Below, in pieces: positions 1-9,722 of a stretch of 64,000 nucleotides of DNA. Each line of letters begins with the position of its first letter. Positions within the stretch are counted from its first letter, which is position 1. A model generated the notes under the pieces. It had not been told where the DNA came from and searched no databases. It was given only the letters and a program-made list of their open reading frames with translations. Both the position numbers and the translations under genes were made by a program. Origin of the DNA: Pannonibacter sp. XCT-53 (GTDB taxonomy: Bacteria > Pseudomonadota > Alphaproteobacteria > Rhizobiales > Stappiaceae); NCBI RefSeq assembly GCF_009915765.1, contig NZ_JAABLQ010000003.1:186001-250000 (forward strand). The letters are read 5' to 3'.

Positions 1-77
1 GGGGAATAGGCGCACTCAGTGCACGCCTGGACGTGACATGAGGTCGGCCGCATCCTGCCTCGCCTTGCCGGCCCATG

Positions 78-110
78 AAAAACCCCGCAGCGGGGTGCGC
101 CGCTGCGGGG
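78..110 (-). terminator. Rho-independent terminator, trpB side
   Basis: An 11-bp perfect stem (83-93 pairing with 100-110, arm CCCCGCAGCGG) with a 6-nt loop is followed, on the minus strand, by five T residues (78-82 read as AAAAA on plus). It lies about 100 nt past the trpB stop. The remaining sequence from here to the window edge and between trpB and the hairpin shows no recognisable gene. Confidence 0.75.
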
Positions 111-207
111 GTCCTGGATCGGAAGGCCAATCGACGGGCAAGTTGAAGGGCCAGTCGAAAGGTCAGACAAAAGGCAAGTCAGGCCGCCCTCGCAACGCGA
201 TGCGGCG

Positions 208-1452
208 TCAGAGATCGAAGCCCAGCATCTTGCCGACGGTGAAGACGTCCTTGTCGCCACGGCCGCAGAGGTTCATGACCACGATCTGGTCCTTGCGCAT
301 CTTCGGCGCGATCTTCATCACCTGGGCCAGCGCATGGGCCGGCTCCAGCGCCGGAATGATGCCCTCGACGCGGGTCAGGAGCTTGAAGGCTTCCATCGCC
401 TCGTCATCGGTGATCGGGACATACTTCGCCCGGCCGATCTCCTTCAGCCAGGAGTGCTCCGGTCCGATGCCGGGATAGTCGAGACCGGCCGAGATCGAGT
501 GTCCCTCGAGGATCTGGCCGTCGTCATCCTGCAGCAGATAGGTGCGGTTGCCATGCAGCACGCCCGGCTTGCCGGCGTTGAGCGAGGCGCAGTGCTCGTT
601 GCCCTGCAGCCCGCGACCGCCCGCCTCGACGCCCCAGATTTCCACGCCGGCGTCATCGAGGAACGGATGGAACAGGCCGATGGCGTTGGAGCCGCCGCCG
701 ACGGCCGCGACGATGGCATCCGGAAGACGGCCTTCTGCTGCCAGCATCTGCTCGCGCGTTTCCTTGCCGATGACCGACTGGAAATCGCGCACCAGCTCCG
801 GATAGGGGTGCGGACCGGCGGCGGTGCCGATCAGGTAGTAGGTGCTGTCGACATTGGTGACCCAGTCGCGCAGCGCCTCGTTCATGGCGTCCTTCAGCGT
901 GCCGGCTCCGGCGGTGACCGGAACGATCTCGGCACCCAGCAGCTTCATGCGGAACACGTTCGGCTTTTGGCGCTCCACGTCGGTGGCGCCCATGTAGACG
1001 ACGCAGGGCAGGCCGAAGCGGGCGCAGACGGTGGCCGTGGCCACGCCGTGCTGGCCGGCGCCGGTTTCCGCGATGATGCGGGTCTTGCCCATGCGCATGG
1101 CCAGCAGGATCTGGCCGAGGCAGTTGTTGATCTTGTGGCTGCCGGTGTGGTTCAGCTCGTCGCGCTTGAAGTAGATCTTGGCGCCACCCCCGAGGCCGGA
1201 GGCCTCAGAAACTTCACGAAGATGCTGGGTCAGGCGCTCGGCGTAGTAGAGCGGCGACGGCCGGCCGGTGTAATGGGTGTTGAGGTCATCCAGCTGCGCC
1301 CGGAAGGACGGATCCGCCTTGGCGTCATTGTAGGCCTGTTCCAGATCGAGGATCAGCGGCATCAGCGTCTCGGCGACATAGCGGCCGCCGAAGATCCCGA
1401 AATGGCCCCGCTCGTCCGGTCCCGAGCGCAGGGTGTTCGCCATGGTGGTCAC
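208..1452 (-). CDS. trpB: Tryptophan synthase beta chain
   Basis: Joins indole and L-serine to make L-tryptophan, PLP-dependent, cytosolic, last step of tryptophan synthesis with TrpA. The N-terminal GPDERGHFGIFGGRYV block, the PLP lysine in HTGSHKINN (K107 with the start used here), and the phosphate-binding GGGSN loop are all visible; about 414 residues is the usual length. Start choice: AAGGAG at 1461-1466 is 8 nt from a GTG at 1452, which fits better than the GTG at 1461 (no spacing) or the ATG at 1443 (17 nt). The GTG at 1461 overlaps the trpF stop, so the two genes are translationally close and probably one operon. trpA is not visible before the window edge. Confidence 0.96.
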   Translation of the reverse strand: MTTMANTLRSGPDERGHFGIFGGRYVAETLMPLILDLEQAYNDAKADPSFRAQLDDLNTHYTGRPSPLYYAERLTQHLREVSEASGLGGGAKIYFKRDELNHTGSHKINNCLGQILLAMRMGKTRIIAETGAGQHGVATATVCARFGLPCVVYMGATDVERQKPNVFRMKLLGAEIVPVTAGAGTLKDAMNEALRDWVTNVDSTYYLIGTAAGPHPYPELVRDFQSVIGKETREQMLAAEGRLPDAIVAAVGGGSNAIGLFHPFLDDAGVEIWGVEAGGRGLQGNEHCASLNAGKPGVLHGNRTYLLQDDDGQILEGHSISAGLDYPGIGPEHSWLKEIGRAKYVPITDDEAMEAFKLLTRVEGIIPALEPAHALAQVMKIAPKMRKDQIVVMNLCGRGDKDVFTVGKMLGFDL

Positions 1453-1457
1453 TGTCG

Positions 1458-2117
1458 TCACTCCTTCACATCTTCCGCCGATCGAACGGCTGCCACAAAG
1501 GCGCGGATCAGTTCGCTGTCCTTGACGCCCTTCGCGCGCTCCACGCCCGAGGACACATCCACGGCCCTGGCCCCGCTCGTTGCGATGGCCGTGGCCACAT
1601 TCGCCGGATCCAGCCCTCCGGAAAGCATGAAGGGGCGCGGAAGGTCAAGCGCCTTGAGGAGGCTCCAGTCATAGGCGACGCCATGGCCGCCGGGGACATC
1701 GGAGTCCTTCGGCGGCTTGGCGTCGAAGAGGATGTGCTCGGACACGGTGACATAGGGCAGGGCGGCGTCGAGGTCAGCCGCCTCGCGCACGCCGATCGCC
1801 TTGATGATGCGCGTGCGCAACATCACGCGCGCGGCGGCGCAGGCTTCCGGCGTTTCCTGGCCGTGGAACTGGAACAGGTCCGGCCGCACCAGCTCGTTGA
1901 TGCGCTGCAGGCTGGGCAGGTCCATGTCGACCGACAGCGCCACGATCTGGCTGCGCCCGCGCGCGATGTCGGCAAGCCGGCAGGCGTCGCTCAGGGACAC
2001 ATGGCGCGGGCTCTTGGGAAAGAACACCAGGCCAACCATGTCCGCCCCGGCATCAACCGCCGCTTCCATGGTCTCGGGCGTCGACAGGCCGCAGATCTTG
2101 ATGAGGATGCGGGACAT
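1458..2117 (-). CDS. trpF: Phosphoribosylanthranilate isomerase
   Basis: Isomerises N-(5'-phosphoribosyl)-anthranilate to the carboxyphenylamino-deoxyribulose phosphate, third step of the tryptophan branch. The start ATG gives a protein opening MSRILIKICGLSTPET, with the family's catalytic Cys9 in KICG and the later LSGGLDPANV segment containing the conserved Asp. 219 residues is normal for the TIM-barrel family. An in-frame extension upstream is rich in Arg and Pro and unlike homologues, so it was dropped. Lies directly upstream of trpB. Confidence 0.95.
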   Translation of the reverse strand: MSRILIKICGLSTPETMEAAVDAGADMVGLVFFPKSPRHVSLSDACRLADIARGRSQIVALSVDMDLPSLQRINELVRPDLFQFHGQETPEACAAARVMLRTRIIKAIGVREAADLDAALPYVTVSEHILFDAKPPKDSDVPGGHGVAYDWSLLKALDLPRPFMLSGGLDPANVATAIATSGARAVDVSSGVERAKGVKDSELIRAFVAAVRSAEDVKE

Positions 2118-2317
2118 GGGGCGCTTTCGTGCTGGGCGCCCTGACGGGCGCGACGGGTGACGCCGCAGGGACTGCGGCAGTCCCGCGGGCGGAGGCAAGA
2201 TCTAGCCGGGGTCGGGCCAGTGTCGCAACCCTGCTGTCGCAACGCTGCTGCCGCATCCCGGCGCAGGATCGCGCCTGACCGGGTGCGGCCCAGGGTGCGG
2301 CAGCGGGTCGCGGCCCG

Positions 2318-4600
2318 TCAGGTGACGTTGTAGGCCGCGACAGCCGCCATGTTGACGATGTCGCTGTCCTTGGCGCCCATCGGCACGATCTGCACGGGCT
2401 TGTCGAAGCCGACGAGCAGCGGGCCGATCACCGTCGAGCCGCCCAGTTCCTGCAGCATCTTGGTCGAGATGGACGCAGAGTGGAACGCGGGCATGATCAG
2501 CACGTTGGCCGGGCCGGTCAGGCGGCAGAACGGATAGGGCGCCATCTTGTCCATGTTCAGCGCCACGTCGGCGGCCATTTCCCCGTCATACTCGAAGTCC
2601 ACGCGGCGACGGTCGAGGATGCGCACGGCTTCCTGCACCCGCTCGGCACGCTCGCCCTTCGGGTGACCGAAGGTGGAATAGGCCAGCATAGCCACGCGCG
2701 GCTCGTAGCCGAGGCGACGGGCCACATGGGCCGCTTCCTCGGCGATGTCCGCCAGCTCCTCGGAATTCGGCATGTCGTGCACGGTGGTGTCGGCCACGAG
2801 CACCGTGCGGCCGCGGGCCAGAACCAGCGACACGCCGATGACGCGGTGGCCGGGCTTGGTGTCGATGCACTGGCGCACGGTGTCGAGGGCGACCGAGTAG
2901 TTGCGGGTGATGCCGGTCACCATGGCGTCGGCATCGCCGCGCGCCACCATGATGGCCCCCCAGTAGTTGCGGTCGTTGTTGACCATGCGCTGGCAGTCGC
3001 GCAGCAGGTAACCCTTCCGCTGCAGGCGGCCGTAGAGATACTGCGCGTAATCGGCGTTGCGGGTGGAATTGCGCGCGTTCTGCAGGCGGATGCCGGGCCG
3101 GTCGATGTCGATGCCCGCGCCCTGGGCCGCCGCCCGGATCTCGTCCTCACGGCCGATCAGGATGGCCTCGCCGAGGCTCTGGTTCACGAAGCTGACGGCC
3201 GCGCGGATCATCGGCTCCTCTTCGCCCTCGGCAAAGACGACGCGCTTCGGCATCTGGCGGACGCGGGTGAAGATGCGCTGCAGCGTGCCGGCCACCGGAT
3301 CGCGCCGGGCCGACAGCTGGTGCCGGTACTGCACCATGTCGATGATCGGCTTGCGCGCCACGCCCGAGTCCATGGCCGCCTGGGCCACGGCCGGCGGGAT
3401 GGTCGAGATGAGCCGGGGATCGAAGGGCACCGGAATGATGTATTCCGGCCCGAACTTCGGCCGGTTGCCGCGATAGGCGGCTGCCACCTCGTCCGGCACT
3501 TCCTCGCGGGCGAGTTCGGCCAGAGCCCGGGCGCAGGCCACCTTCATCTCCTCGTTGATCGTGGTGGCACGCACGTCCAGCGCGCCACGGAAGATGTAGG
3601 GGAAGCCGAGGACGTTGTTCACCTGGTTCGGATAGTCCGAGCGGCCGGTGGCGACGATGGCGTCATCGCGGATGGCGGCAACCTCCTCCGGGGTGATCTC
3701 CGGATCCGGGTTGGCCATGGCGAAGATGATCGGGTTCGGTGCCATGGCGCGGACCATGTCCTCGGTCAGCGCGCCCTTGACGGAGACGCCGAGGAACACG
3801 TCGGCCCCCTTCATCGCCTCGTAGAGGGTGCGGGCATCGGTGCGCACCGCATGGGCCGACTTCCACTGGTTCATGCCTTCGGTGCGGCCCTGGTAGATGA
3901 CGCCCTTGGTGTCGCAGAGGATGATGTTCTCGTGCGGCACGCCCATCGCCTTGACGAGCTCGATGCAGGCGATGCCGGCAGCGCCGGCGCCGTTGCAGAC
4001 CACCTTGACGGTCTTCATGTCGCGACCGGTCAGATGCAGCGCGTTGATCATGCCGGCGGCGGCGATGATGGCCGTGCCGTGCTGGTCGTCGTGGAAGACC
4101 GGGATATCCATCAGCTCGCGCAGGCGCTGCTCGATGATGAAGCAGTCGGGCGCCTTGATGTCCTCCAGGTTGATGCCGCCGAAGGAGGGGCCGAGATACC
4201 GGACCGAATTGATGAAGGCGTCGACCTCCTCGGTGTCGACTTCCAGGTCGATGGAATCGACATCGGCGAAGCGCTTGAACAGCACCGACTTGCCTTCCAT
4301 CACCGGCTTGGAGGCGAGCGCGCCAAGGTTGCCGAGACCAAGGATGGCGGTGCCGTTGGAGATCACCGCGACCAGGTTGCCGCGGGTGGTGTAGTCGAAG
4401 GCACGGCTCGGATCCTCGGCAATGGCGCGGACGGGAACCGCGACGCCGGGGGAATAGGCCAGCGACAGGTCGCGCTGGGTGGCCATCGGCTTGGTCGGCG
4501 TGATCTCGAGCTTGCCGGGCTTGCCTTCCTGATGGAACAGAAGCGCTTCCTGCTCGGTGAAACTGATGCCGGTCTTGGGTGTCTTCTTGTTGTCGGACAT
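2318..4600 (-). CDS. maeB: NADP-dependent malic enzyme with C-terminal phosphotransacetylase-like domain
   Basis: Oxidative decarboxylation of malate to pyruvate with NADP+ (anaplerosis/NADPH supply). The first ~430 residues are a complete malic enzyme: HDDQHGTA near 165, the Rossmann motif VVCNGAGAAGIA near 200 and FAMANPDPEI near 300. The last ~330 residues resemble phosphate acetyltransferase (FAEGEEEPMIRAA at its start, MVTGITRNY later); in this hybrid family that domain is regarded as regulatory rather than active. 760 residues matches the hybrid type found in alphaproteobacteria. The NAD-type paralogue (dme) has the same architecture, so cofactor preference is inferred. Divergent from mutS. 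Confidence 0.93.
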   Translation of the reverse strand: MSDNKKTPKTGISFTEQEALLFHQEGKPGKLEITPTKPMATQRDLSLAYSPGVAVPVRAIAEDPSRAFDYTTRGNLVAVISNGTAILGLGNLGALASKPVMEGKSVLFKRFADVDSIDLEVDTEEVDAFINSVRYLGPSFGGINLEDIKAPDCFIIEQRLRELMDIPVFHDDQHGTAIIAAAGMINALHLTGRDMKTVKVVCNGAGAAGIACIELVKAMGVPHENIILCDTKGVIYQGRTEGMNQWKSAHAVRTDARTLYEAMKGADVFLGVSVKGALTEDMVRAMAPNPIIFAMANPDPEITPEEVAAIRDDAIVATGRSDYPNQVNNVLGFPYIFRGALDVRATTINEEMKVACARALAELAREEVPDEVAAAYRGNRPKFGPEYIIPVPFDPRLISTIPPAVAQAAMDSGVARKPIIDMVQYRHQLSARRDPVAGTLQRIFTRVRQMPKRVVFAEGEEEPMIRAAVSFVNQSLGEAILIGREDEIRAAAQGAGIDIDRPGIRLQNARNSTRNADYAQYLYGRLQRKGYLLRDCQRMVNNDRNYWGAIMVARGDADAMVTGITRNYSVALDTVRQCIDTKPGHRVIGVSLVLARGRTVLVADTTVHDMPNSEELADIAEEAAHVARRLGYEPRVAMLAYSTFGHPKGERAERVQEAVRILDRRRVDFEYDGEMAADVALNMDKMAPYPFCRLTGPANVLIMPAFHSASISTKMLQELGGSTVIGPLLVGFDKPVQIVPMGAKDSDIVNMAAVAAYNVT

Positions 4601-4755
4601 GGTCGGGCGATCCTCTGGCAGGGCTGACGCGATCGCGTCGGCCGGGCAGAGCGACGCGGGGGACGCAAACCTTATCCCCTGAAAATTGCGGGCTCAAGGC
4701 AGCACAAGGCAGTAGGCGCCATGAAAGGACGCAGCCGCTTTGCTACGGTCCGGCC

Positions 4756-7521
4756 ATGTCGCTTGAACCCAGCCAGGACACCCGCGCCGAGACTTCCGGG
4801 CCCGACGCCGCAGGGGCGGACCTGCGCGTGACGCCGATGATGGCGCAATACATCGAGATCAAGACCGCCAATCCGGACAGCCTGCTGTTCTACCGGATGG
4901 GGGATTTCTACGAGCTGTTCTTCGAGGATGCCGAAGTTGCCTCGCGCACGCTCGGCATCACGCTGACCAAGCGCGGCAAGCACCTCGGCGAGGACATTCC
5001 GATGTGCGGCGTGCCCGTGCATGCCGCTGATGACTATCTGCAGAAACTGATAGCCTACGGACACCGGGTGGCGGTCTGCGAGCAGATGGAAGACCCGGCC
5101 GAGGCCAAGAAGCGCGGCTCCAAGTCCGTCGTCCGGCGCGATGTCATCCGTCTGGTGACCCCCGGCACGCTGACGGAGGAACGGCTTCTCGAGGCTGCGG
5201 CGAACAACTTCCTGCTGGCGCTCAACCGCCTGCGCACGGGCTCCGGTCCCGACGACGCGGTCTATGGGCTCGCATGGATCGACATGTCGACCGGAAGCTT
5301 CCAGGTCGGCGAGAGCGACCTGCCTCGCCTGGCCGCGGACCTGGCCCGGATCGACCCGCGCGAGATCCTCGTTCCGGATGCCCTGTTGCAGGAAGCGGAC
5401 CTGCGCCAGATCGTCGAAGGGCAGGGCGCGGCCCTGTCGCCCGTTCCGCGCGCCTTCTTCGACAGCGCCACGGCGGCCGACCGGTTGGCGGGCTATTTCG
5501 GCGTGCGCACCCTCGACGGCTTCGGCACCTTCTCGCGGGCGGAACTGTCGGCGGCGGCCGGCGTGCTTGCCTATGTCGAGAAGACGCAGCTGGGCGAACG
5601 CCCGCCGCTGGACCCGCCGGTGCGCGAGGCCGCGCGGGGCCGGATGCTCATCGACCCGGCAACCCGGGCCAATCTCGAGCTGATGCGGACCCTCGGCGGC
5701 GAGCGCCAGGGCAGCCTGCTGTCGGCCATCGACCGGACCGTGACCGGCGCGGGCGGGCGCCTTCTGGCCAGCCGGCTGGCCGGACCGCTGACGGATCCGG
5801 AGGCGATCAACGCCCGGCTGGACTCCGTTGCCTACTTCCTCGAGGAGGAAATCCTGCGCGAGGGCTTGCGGCGCGAACTGGCAGCCGCGCCGGACCTTGC
5901 CCGCGCGCTGTCGCGCATTGCCCTGCAGCGCGGCGGACCGCGAGACCTCGCCAGCATTGCCCAGGGACTGGAGGCGACGCGCGCCATCCTTGCGCTGCTC
6001 GACCGCGGCGGCGAGACGCCGGCGGAACTGACGGCCGCCCGGCGGGATCTGGCCGTCGCCCCCCACGCCCTCGGTGACGAGCTGACGCGGGCGCTGTCGG
6101 ACGAGCCGCCCCTGCTGAAGCGGGACGGCGGCTTTGTCGCCTCAGGCTACAACGCGGATCTCGACGAGCTGCGCGACCTTCGCGATGCGTCGCGCAAGGT
6201 GATCGCACGGCTGCAGGCCGAGTATGCCGACGAGCTGGGCCTGCGCTCGCTGAAGATCAAGCACAACAACGTGCTCGGCTGGTTCATCGAGGCGCCGAGC
6301 GGCCAGTCGGAGCGGATGACGGCCGATCCGGCGCGCTTCATCCACCGCCAGACGATGGCCGGCGCGATGCGCTTCACGACAACGGAGCTGGCGGACCTGG
6401 AATCGCGGATTGCCAGTGCCGGCGAGCGGGCGCTGGCCATCGAGCTGGAGATCTTCGACCGTCTCGCCGCCGCTGTCGTCGCAGCCGGCGAGGCGATCAA
6501 GGCGGCCGCGCGGGCGCTTTCCGTGCTGGATGTCTCGGCCGCGCTCGCCAAGCTGGCGCAGGAGGACGGCTACTGCCGGCCTCAGGTGGACACGAGCCTC
6601 GCCTTCAGCATCGAGGGGGGCCGCCATCCGGTGGTCGAACAGGCGCTGCGGCGCTCGGGCGGCGACAGTTTTGTCGCGAATGACAGCAACCTCGGCCCGG
6701 CTGACGAGAGCATGGCGCATGGCCGCATCTGGCTGATCACCGGTCCGAACATGGCCGGCAAGTCGACCTTCCTGCGCCAGAACGCGCTGATTGCCGTGCT
6801 GGCGCAGACGGGCGCCTATGTGCCCGCGCGCTCCGCGCATATCGGCATGGTCGACCGGCTGTTCTCCCGGGTCGGAGCCGCCGATGATCTCGCCCGCGGC
6901 CGCTCGACCTTCATGGTGGAGATGGTCGAAACCGCCGCCATCCTCAACCAGGCCGGCGACCGCTCGCTGGTGATCCTGGACGAGATCGGCCGGGGCACCG
7001 CGACCTTCGACGGCCTGTCGATCGCCTGGGCGGCCATCGAGCATCTGCACGAGGTCAACCGGGCGCGTGCCCTGTTCGCCACGCATTATCACGAGCTGAC
7101 GGCCCTGGCCCAGCGCCTGCCGCGACTGACCAATGCCACCGTGTCGGTCAAGGAGTGGAACGGCGACGTCATCTTCCTGCACGAGATCGTCCCCGGTGCG
7201 GCCGACCGGTCCTACGGCATCCAGGTGGCCAAGCTGGCCGGCCTGCCGCCGAGTGTGGTCGAACGGGCGAAGGCGGTTCTGTCGCAGCTGGAAGAAAAGG
7301 ACCGCCGTGCGCCGGCCGAGACGCTGATCGACGACCTGCCGCTGTTTGCCGCACTCGCGCCCGCGCCCCGGCGGCCGGCTTCCCGCGCGGCGCAGTCCCC
7401 TGTTCCAGCCGCGCCCGTGCCGGATGTGCTGCAGGAGGCGCTGGACGGGCTGAACCCGGACGACATGAGCCCCCGCGAGGCACTCGAGGCCCTGTATCGT
7501 CTGAAGGCATTGAAGCCGTAA
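4756..7521 (+). CDS. mutS: DNA mismatch repair protein MutS
   Basis: Recognises base mismatches and small loops and recruits MutL. Start ATG yields MSLEPSQDTRAE and a 921-residue protein. The mismatch-reading Phe-X-Glu lies in GDFYELFFEDA near residue 50. The ATPase core has Walker A GPNMAGKST at 663-671, Walker B with D742-E743 (LVILDEIGRGT), and the ATHYHEL switch shortly after. The C-terminal 60 residues carry a short dimer/tetramer-type tail after a Pro/Ala linker. A longer in-frame extension into the spacer was rejected since conserved sequence begins only after this ATG. Transcribed divergently from the malic enzyme gene. Confidence 0.96.
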   Translation: MSLEPSQDTRAETSGPDAAGADLRVTPMMAQYIEIKTANPDSLLFYRMGDFYELFFEDAEVASRTLGITLTKRGKHLGEDIPMCGVPVHAADDYLQKLIAYGHRVAVCEQMEDPAEAKKRGSKSVVRRDVIRLVTPGTLTEERLLEAAANNFLLALNRLRTGSGPDDAVYGLAWIDMSTGSFQVGESDLPRLAADLARIDPREILVPDALLQEADLRQIVEGQGAALSPVPRAFFDSATAADRLAGYFGVRTLDGFGTFSRAELSAAAGVLAYVEKTQLGERPPLDPPVREAARGRMLIDPATRANLELMRTLGGERQGSLLSAIDRTVTGAGGRLLASRLAGPLTDPEAINARLDSVAYFLEEEILREGLRRELAAAPDLARALSRIALQRGGPRDLASIAQGLEATRAILALLDRGGETPAELTAARRDLAVAPHALGDELTRALSDEPPLLKRDGGFVASGYNADLDELRDLRDASRKVIARLQAEYADELGLRSLKIKHNNVLGWFIEAPSGQSERMTADPARFIHRQTMAGAMRFTTTELADLESRIASAGERALAIELEIFDRLAAAVVAAGEAIKAAARALSVLDVSAALAKLAQEDGYCRPQVDTSLAFSIEGGRHPVVEQALRRSGGDSFVANDSNLGPADESMAHGRIWLITGPNMAGKSTFLRQNALIAVLAQTGAYVPARSAHIGMVDRLFSRVGAADDLARGRSTFMVEMVETAAILNQAGDRSLVILDEIGRGTATFDGLSIAWAAIEHLHEVNRARALFATHYHELTALAQRLPRLTNATVSVKEWNGDVIFLHEIVPGAADRSYGIQVAKLAGLPPSVVERAKAVLSQLEEKDRRAPAETLIDDLPLFAALAPAPRRPASRAAQSPVPAAPVPDVLQEALDGLNPDDMSPREALEALYRLKALKP

Positions 7522-7727
7522 CGGCAGCATCGAAAGACCGGCGCAGGCATCCGACGGACACGCCCTCCGGCTGATTGCATACCCATGTGCACGCTGCATG
7601 GGGCGCATTTAAATCCATTCAAAAAACGCACGTGCAAAGCCGGCAAATGGGGCTATCCTTTTTGTCCAGTCCCTGATTTGCAGCCTGCCGCCCCCGCCGG
7701 GCTGCCCCGCCTGAAACCGGTTTCCAG

Positions 7728-8897
7728 ATGTCCTTCGTGCTGCAGCTCCCGCGTCAGGCGGTGCTGATCCTCCTGCTCGTGTTCTTCGGCGCGATGTGCA
7801 CCTCGTCGCTCATTCCGGTGATGGGGTTCTTCATCGTCGAGGGCCTGGGTCAGCAGCCCTGGCAGATCGCGCTGTACTCCGGCATCGTCGCGCCGCTGAC
7901 CATCGTGGTGAACCGGCTGCTGGGCGAGCGGCTGGACCGGATGGTCGCCGTGAAGCCGCTGCTCCTCATCTCGATCATCGCCTATCTGCTGATGGCGCTG
8001 CTCCTGTCCAGCCTGCCGCCCTTCTGGCTGCTGGTGGCGGTCGGTGCGCCGGTCATGGCGGTGGCCAATGGGGCCACCTCCACGGAATTCACCTACGGGC
8101 GCCTTTATGCCGAGCGGCACGGCATCGAGATCACCCAGTACAATGCCTGGCTGCGCATGGGCGTGTCACTGGCCTGGGTGGTCGGGCCGGCGATGTCCTT
8201 CATCACGATCGATCTGGTCGGCTTCCGGGTTGCCTACATGATCTCGGCCGGCCTGGCGGGGATCTGGTTCGTGCTCTGGCATCTGGCCGTGCCGAACGAC
8301 TTCCGGGCGCCACAGCGGCCGCCCCGCCCGGTCGAGCTCGACGGCATCGACTGGTGGCTGCTGCTGGCGGCGCTGGTCTGCACGCTGATCGCCATCGGCA
8401 ACGTGCTGTTCACGGCCGCAATGCCGCTGTTCTTCGTGCGGGAAGTGGGGCTGCCCGGCTACACGCCCGGCCTTGCCATCTCGGCGAAATGCGTCGTCGA
8501 GGTGATCGCGATCTTCAGCGCGGCCCGGCTGGCCGAGCGCTTCGGTCCGCGCGCCGTGCTGGCAGGCGCGGCCATCCTTGCCATCCTGACGTTCGCAGCC
8601 TTCGCCCAGGTCTCCAGCGTGCTGCAGGTGGTGATCCTCGGGGCAATCGAGGGCTACTATTACGGGCTCTTCGCCGGTGTGGCGATCTCGTTCGTGCAGA
8701 GCTACGCGCCGGACAAGCCCGGACGGGCCACGGCGCTGTTCATGAACTCGCTCTATCTCGGCGGCTTCATCGGCAATGTCTCGATGGGTTTCATCGCCGA
8801 CGCCTTCAGCTTCCAGGCCGTGATCTACGTGGCGGCGGCCAGCGGCGTGCCGGTGCTGCTGGCGCTGGCGGTGCTGCGACCACCCCGCAGCACCTGA
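7728..8897 (+). CDS. MFS transporter, sugar-efflux (SET)-like
   Basis: 389-residue polytopic membrane protein with about twelve hydrophobic segments. It opens with a hydrophobic helix and GAMCTSSLIPVMGFFIVEGLG, followed by NRLLGERLDRM in the loop between helices 2 and 3, the position of the MFS signature motif. The two halves are separated by a hydrophilic stretch near 195-212 (RAPQRPPRPVELDG). Overall look is that of the SetA/SetB sugar-efflux group, but the substrate cannot be told from sequence. Preceded by a ~200-nt spacer after mutS with no recognisable terminator. Confidence 0.75.
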   Translation: MSFVLQLPRQAVLILLLVFFGAMCTSSLIPVMGFFIVEGLGQQPWQIALYSGIVAPLTIVVNRLLGERLDRMVAVKPLLLISIIAYLLMALLLSSLPPFWLLVAVGAPVMAVANGATSTEFTYGRLYAERHGIEITQYNAWLRMGVSLAWVVGPAMSFITIDLVGFRVAYMISAGLAGIWFVLWHLAVPNDFRAPQRPPRPVELDGIDWWLLLAALVCTLIAIGNVLFTAAMPLFFVREVGLPGYTPGLAISAKCVVEVIAIFSAARLAERFGPRAVLAGAAILAILTFAAFAQVSSVLQVVILGAIEGYYYGLFAGVAISFVQSYAPDKPGRATALFMNSLYLGGFIGNVSMGFIADAFSFQAVIYVAAASGVPVLLALAVLRPPRST

Positions 8898-8971
8898 TCA
8901 TCCGGCCATCCGGCAGGACAGGCATGCGGGCATCCGGACGGCTGTGCGCCCGAAGGCCCGTCCGGATGACG

Positions 8972-9616
8972 TCAGCGGCCGTAGCCGGGGATGACGCGTG
9001 CCGCCTCGGCGTTCACCGCGATCTCGGTGGCCTGCAACTCCTGCTGCTTCTGCATGATCCGCCAGCGCAGGTCCTGGATCTCGAACCGGGCATCCTCGAT
9101 GCGGTCGCGGGTGCGCTCCCGCGTGTTGCGGCAATTGTCGCGGTCTTCCGGCCGCACGCCGTTGCAGTCGGTGGTGTTGAGGGTGAAGCGGTCGCGGTCG
9201 ATCTGGCTTTCCAGCGAGCGGACCCGCCCCTCGAGCTGCTGCACCTCGTTGCGGGCCGACCAGAGGCGGAAGCCGAGCTGATAGGCATAGTCGAAGGGAC
9301 CGACCAGCGCCGGAGGGCAGATGTTGGACTTGGTGGTGCCGTTGCGGCCGAGATTGTAGCCGTTCATCGGCGTGCAGTAGATCTGCACGCCCTCCTGCCA
9401 GCCGGCGTAATAGGCCTGGGGATCTGGCGTGATGCCATGGCGGCCGCAGTCCTTCATGATGTTCTCGATGCGGGCGGCGGGGTGTCCGACGGACCCGTCC
9501 GCCCGCCCGAGCGCCACCCAGTCGCCCGCCTGACACTGTTCCTTCGAGACGGTCTCGCACCCGGCCAGGGCAAGCGCCAGCAGCGCGCCTCCGGCCATTG
9601 CCATCCAGAGCTTCAT
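8972..9616 (-). CDS. DUF2799-domain lipoprotein
   Basis: 214-residue exported protein with a lipoprotein signal peptide: MKLWMAMAGGALLALALAGC, lipobox LAGC with the lipidated Cys at 20. The following ~100 residues match the DUF2799 pattern (C..GDW...GR.DG, ITPDPQAYYAGW, YCTPMNGYNLGRNG). The C-terminal half is charged and predicted coiled coil (EVQQLEGRVRSLESQIDRDRF and DRIEDARFEIQDL). The start is chosen for the GGGGGG-rich ribosome site 4-5 nt upstream and for the signal peptide; an in-frame extension is low-complexity. Function unknown; probably outer-membrane or periplasmic. Confidence 0.8.
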   Translation of the reverse strand: MKLWMAMAGGALLALALAGCETVSKEQCQAGDWVALGRADGSVGHPAARIENIMKDCGRHGITPDPQAYYAGWQEGVQIYCTPMNGYNLGRNGTTKSNICPPALVGPFDYAYQLGFRLWSARNEVQQLEGRVRSLESQIDRDRFTLNTTDCNGVRPEDRDNCRNTRERTRDRIEDARFEIQDLRWRIMQKQQELQATEIAVNAEAARVIPGYGR

Positions 9617-9722
9617 GGATCCCCCCAGGGTCTTGTTCTTGGCCGGCATCGTAAGGCAAGCGACCGTCGCCAGACCAGAGGCACGCTGGCATTTTTGGGG
9701 CGGATTGGGGGTGTGCCGCGGC

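Noticed and set aside
2218..2252. Imperfect direct repeat TGTCGCAAC.CTGC upstream of trpF
   Set aside because: Two degenerate units, no palindromy and no known operator resemblance.
2480..4627. ~715-codon frame opposite the malic enzyme
   Set aside because: Same high-GC shadow effect; no domains or ribosome site.
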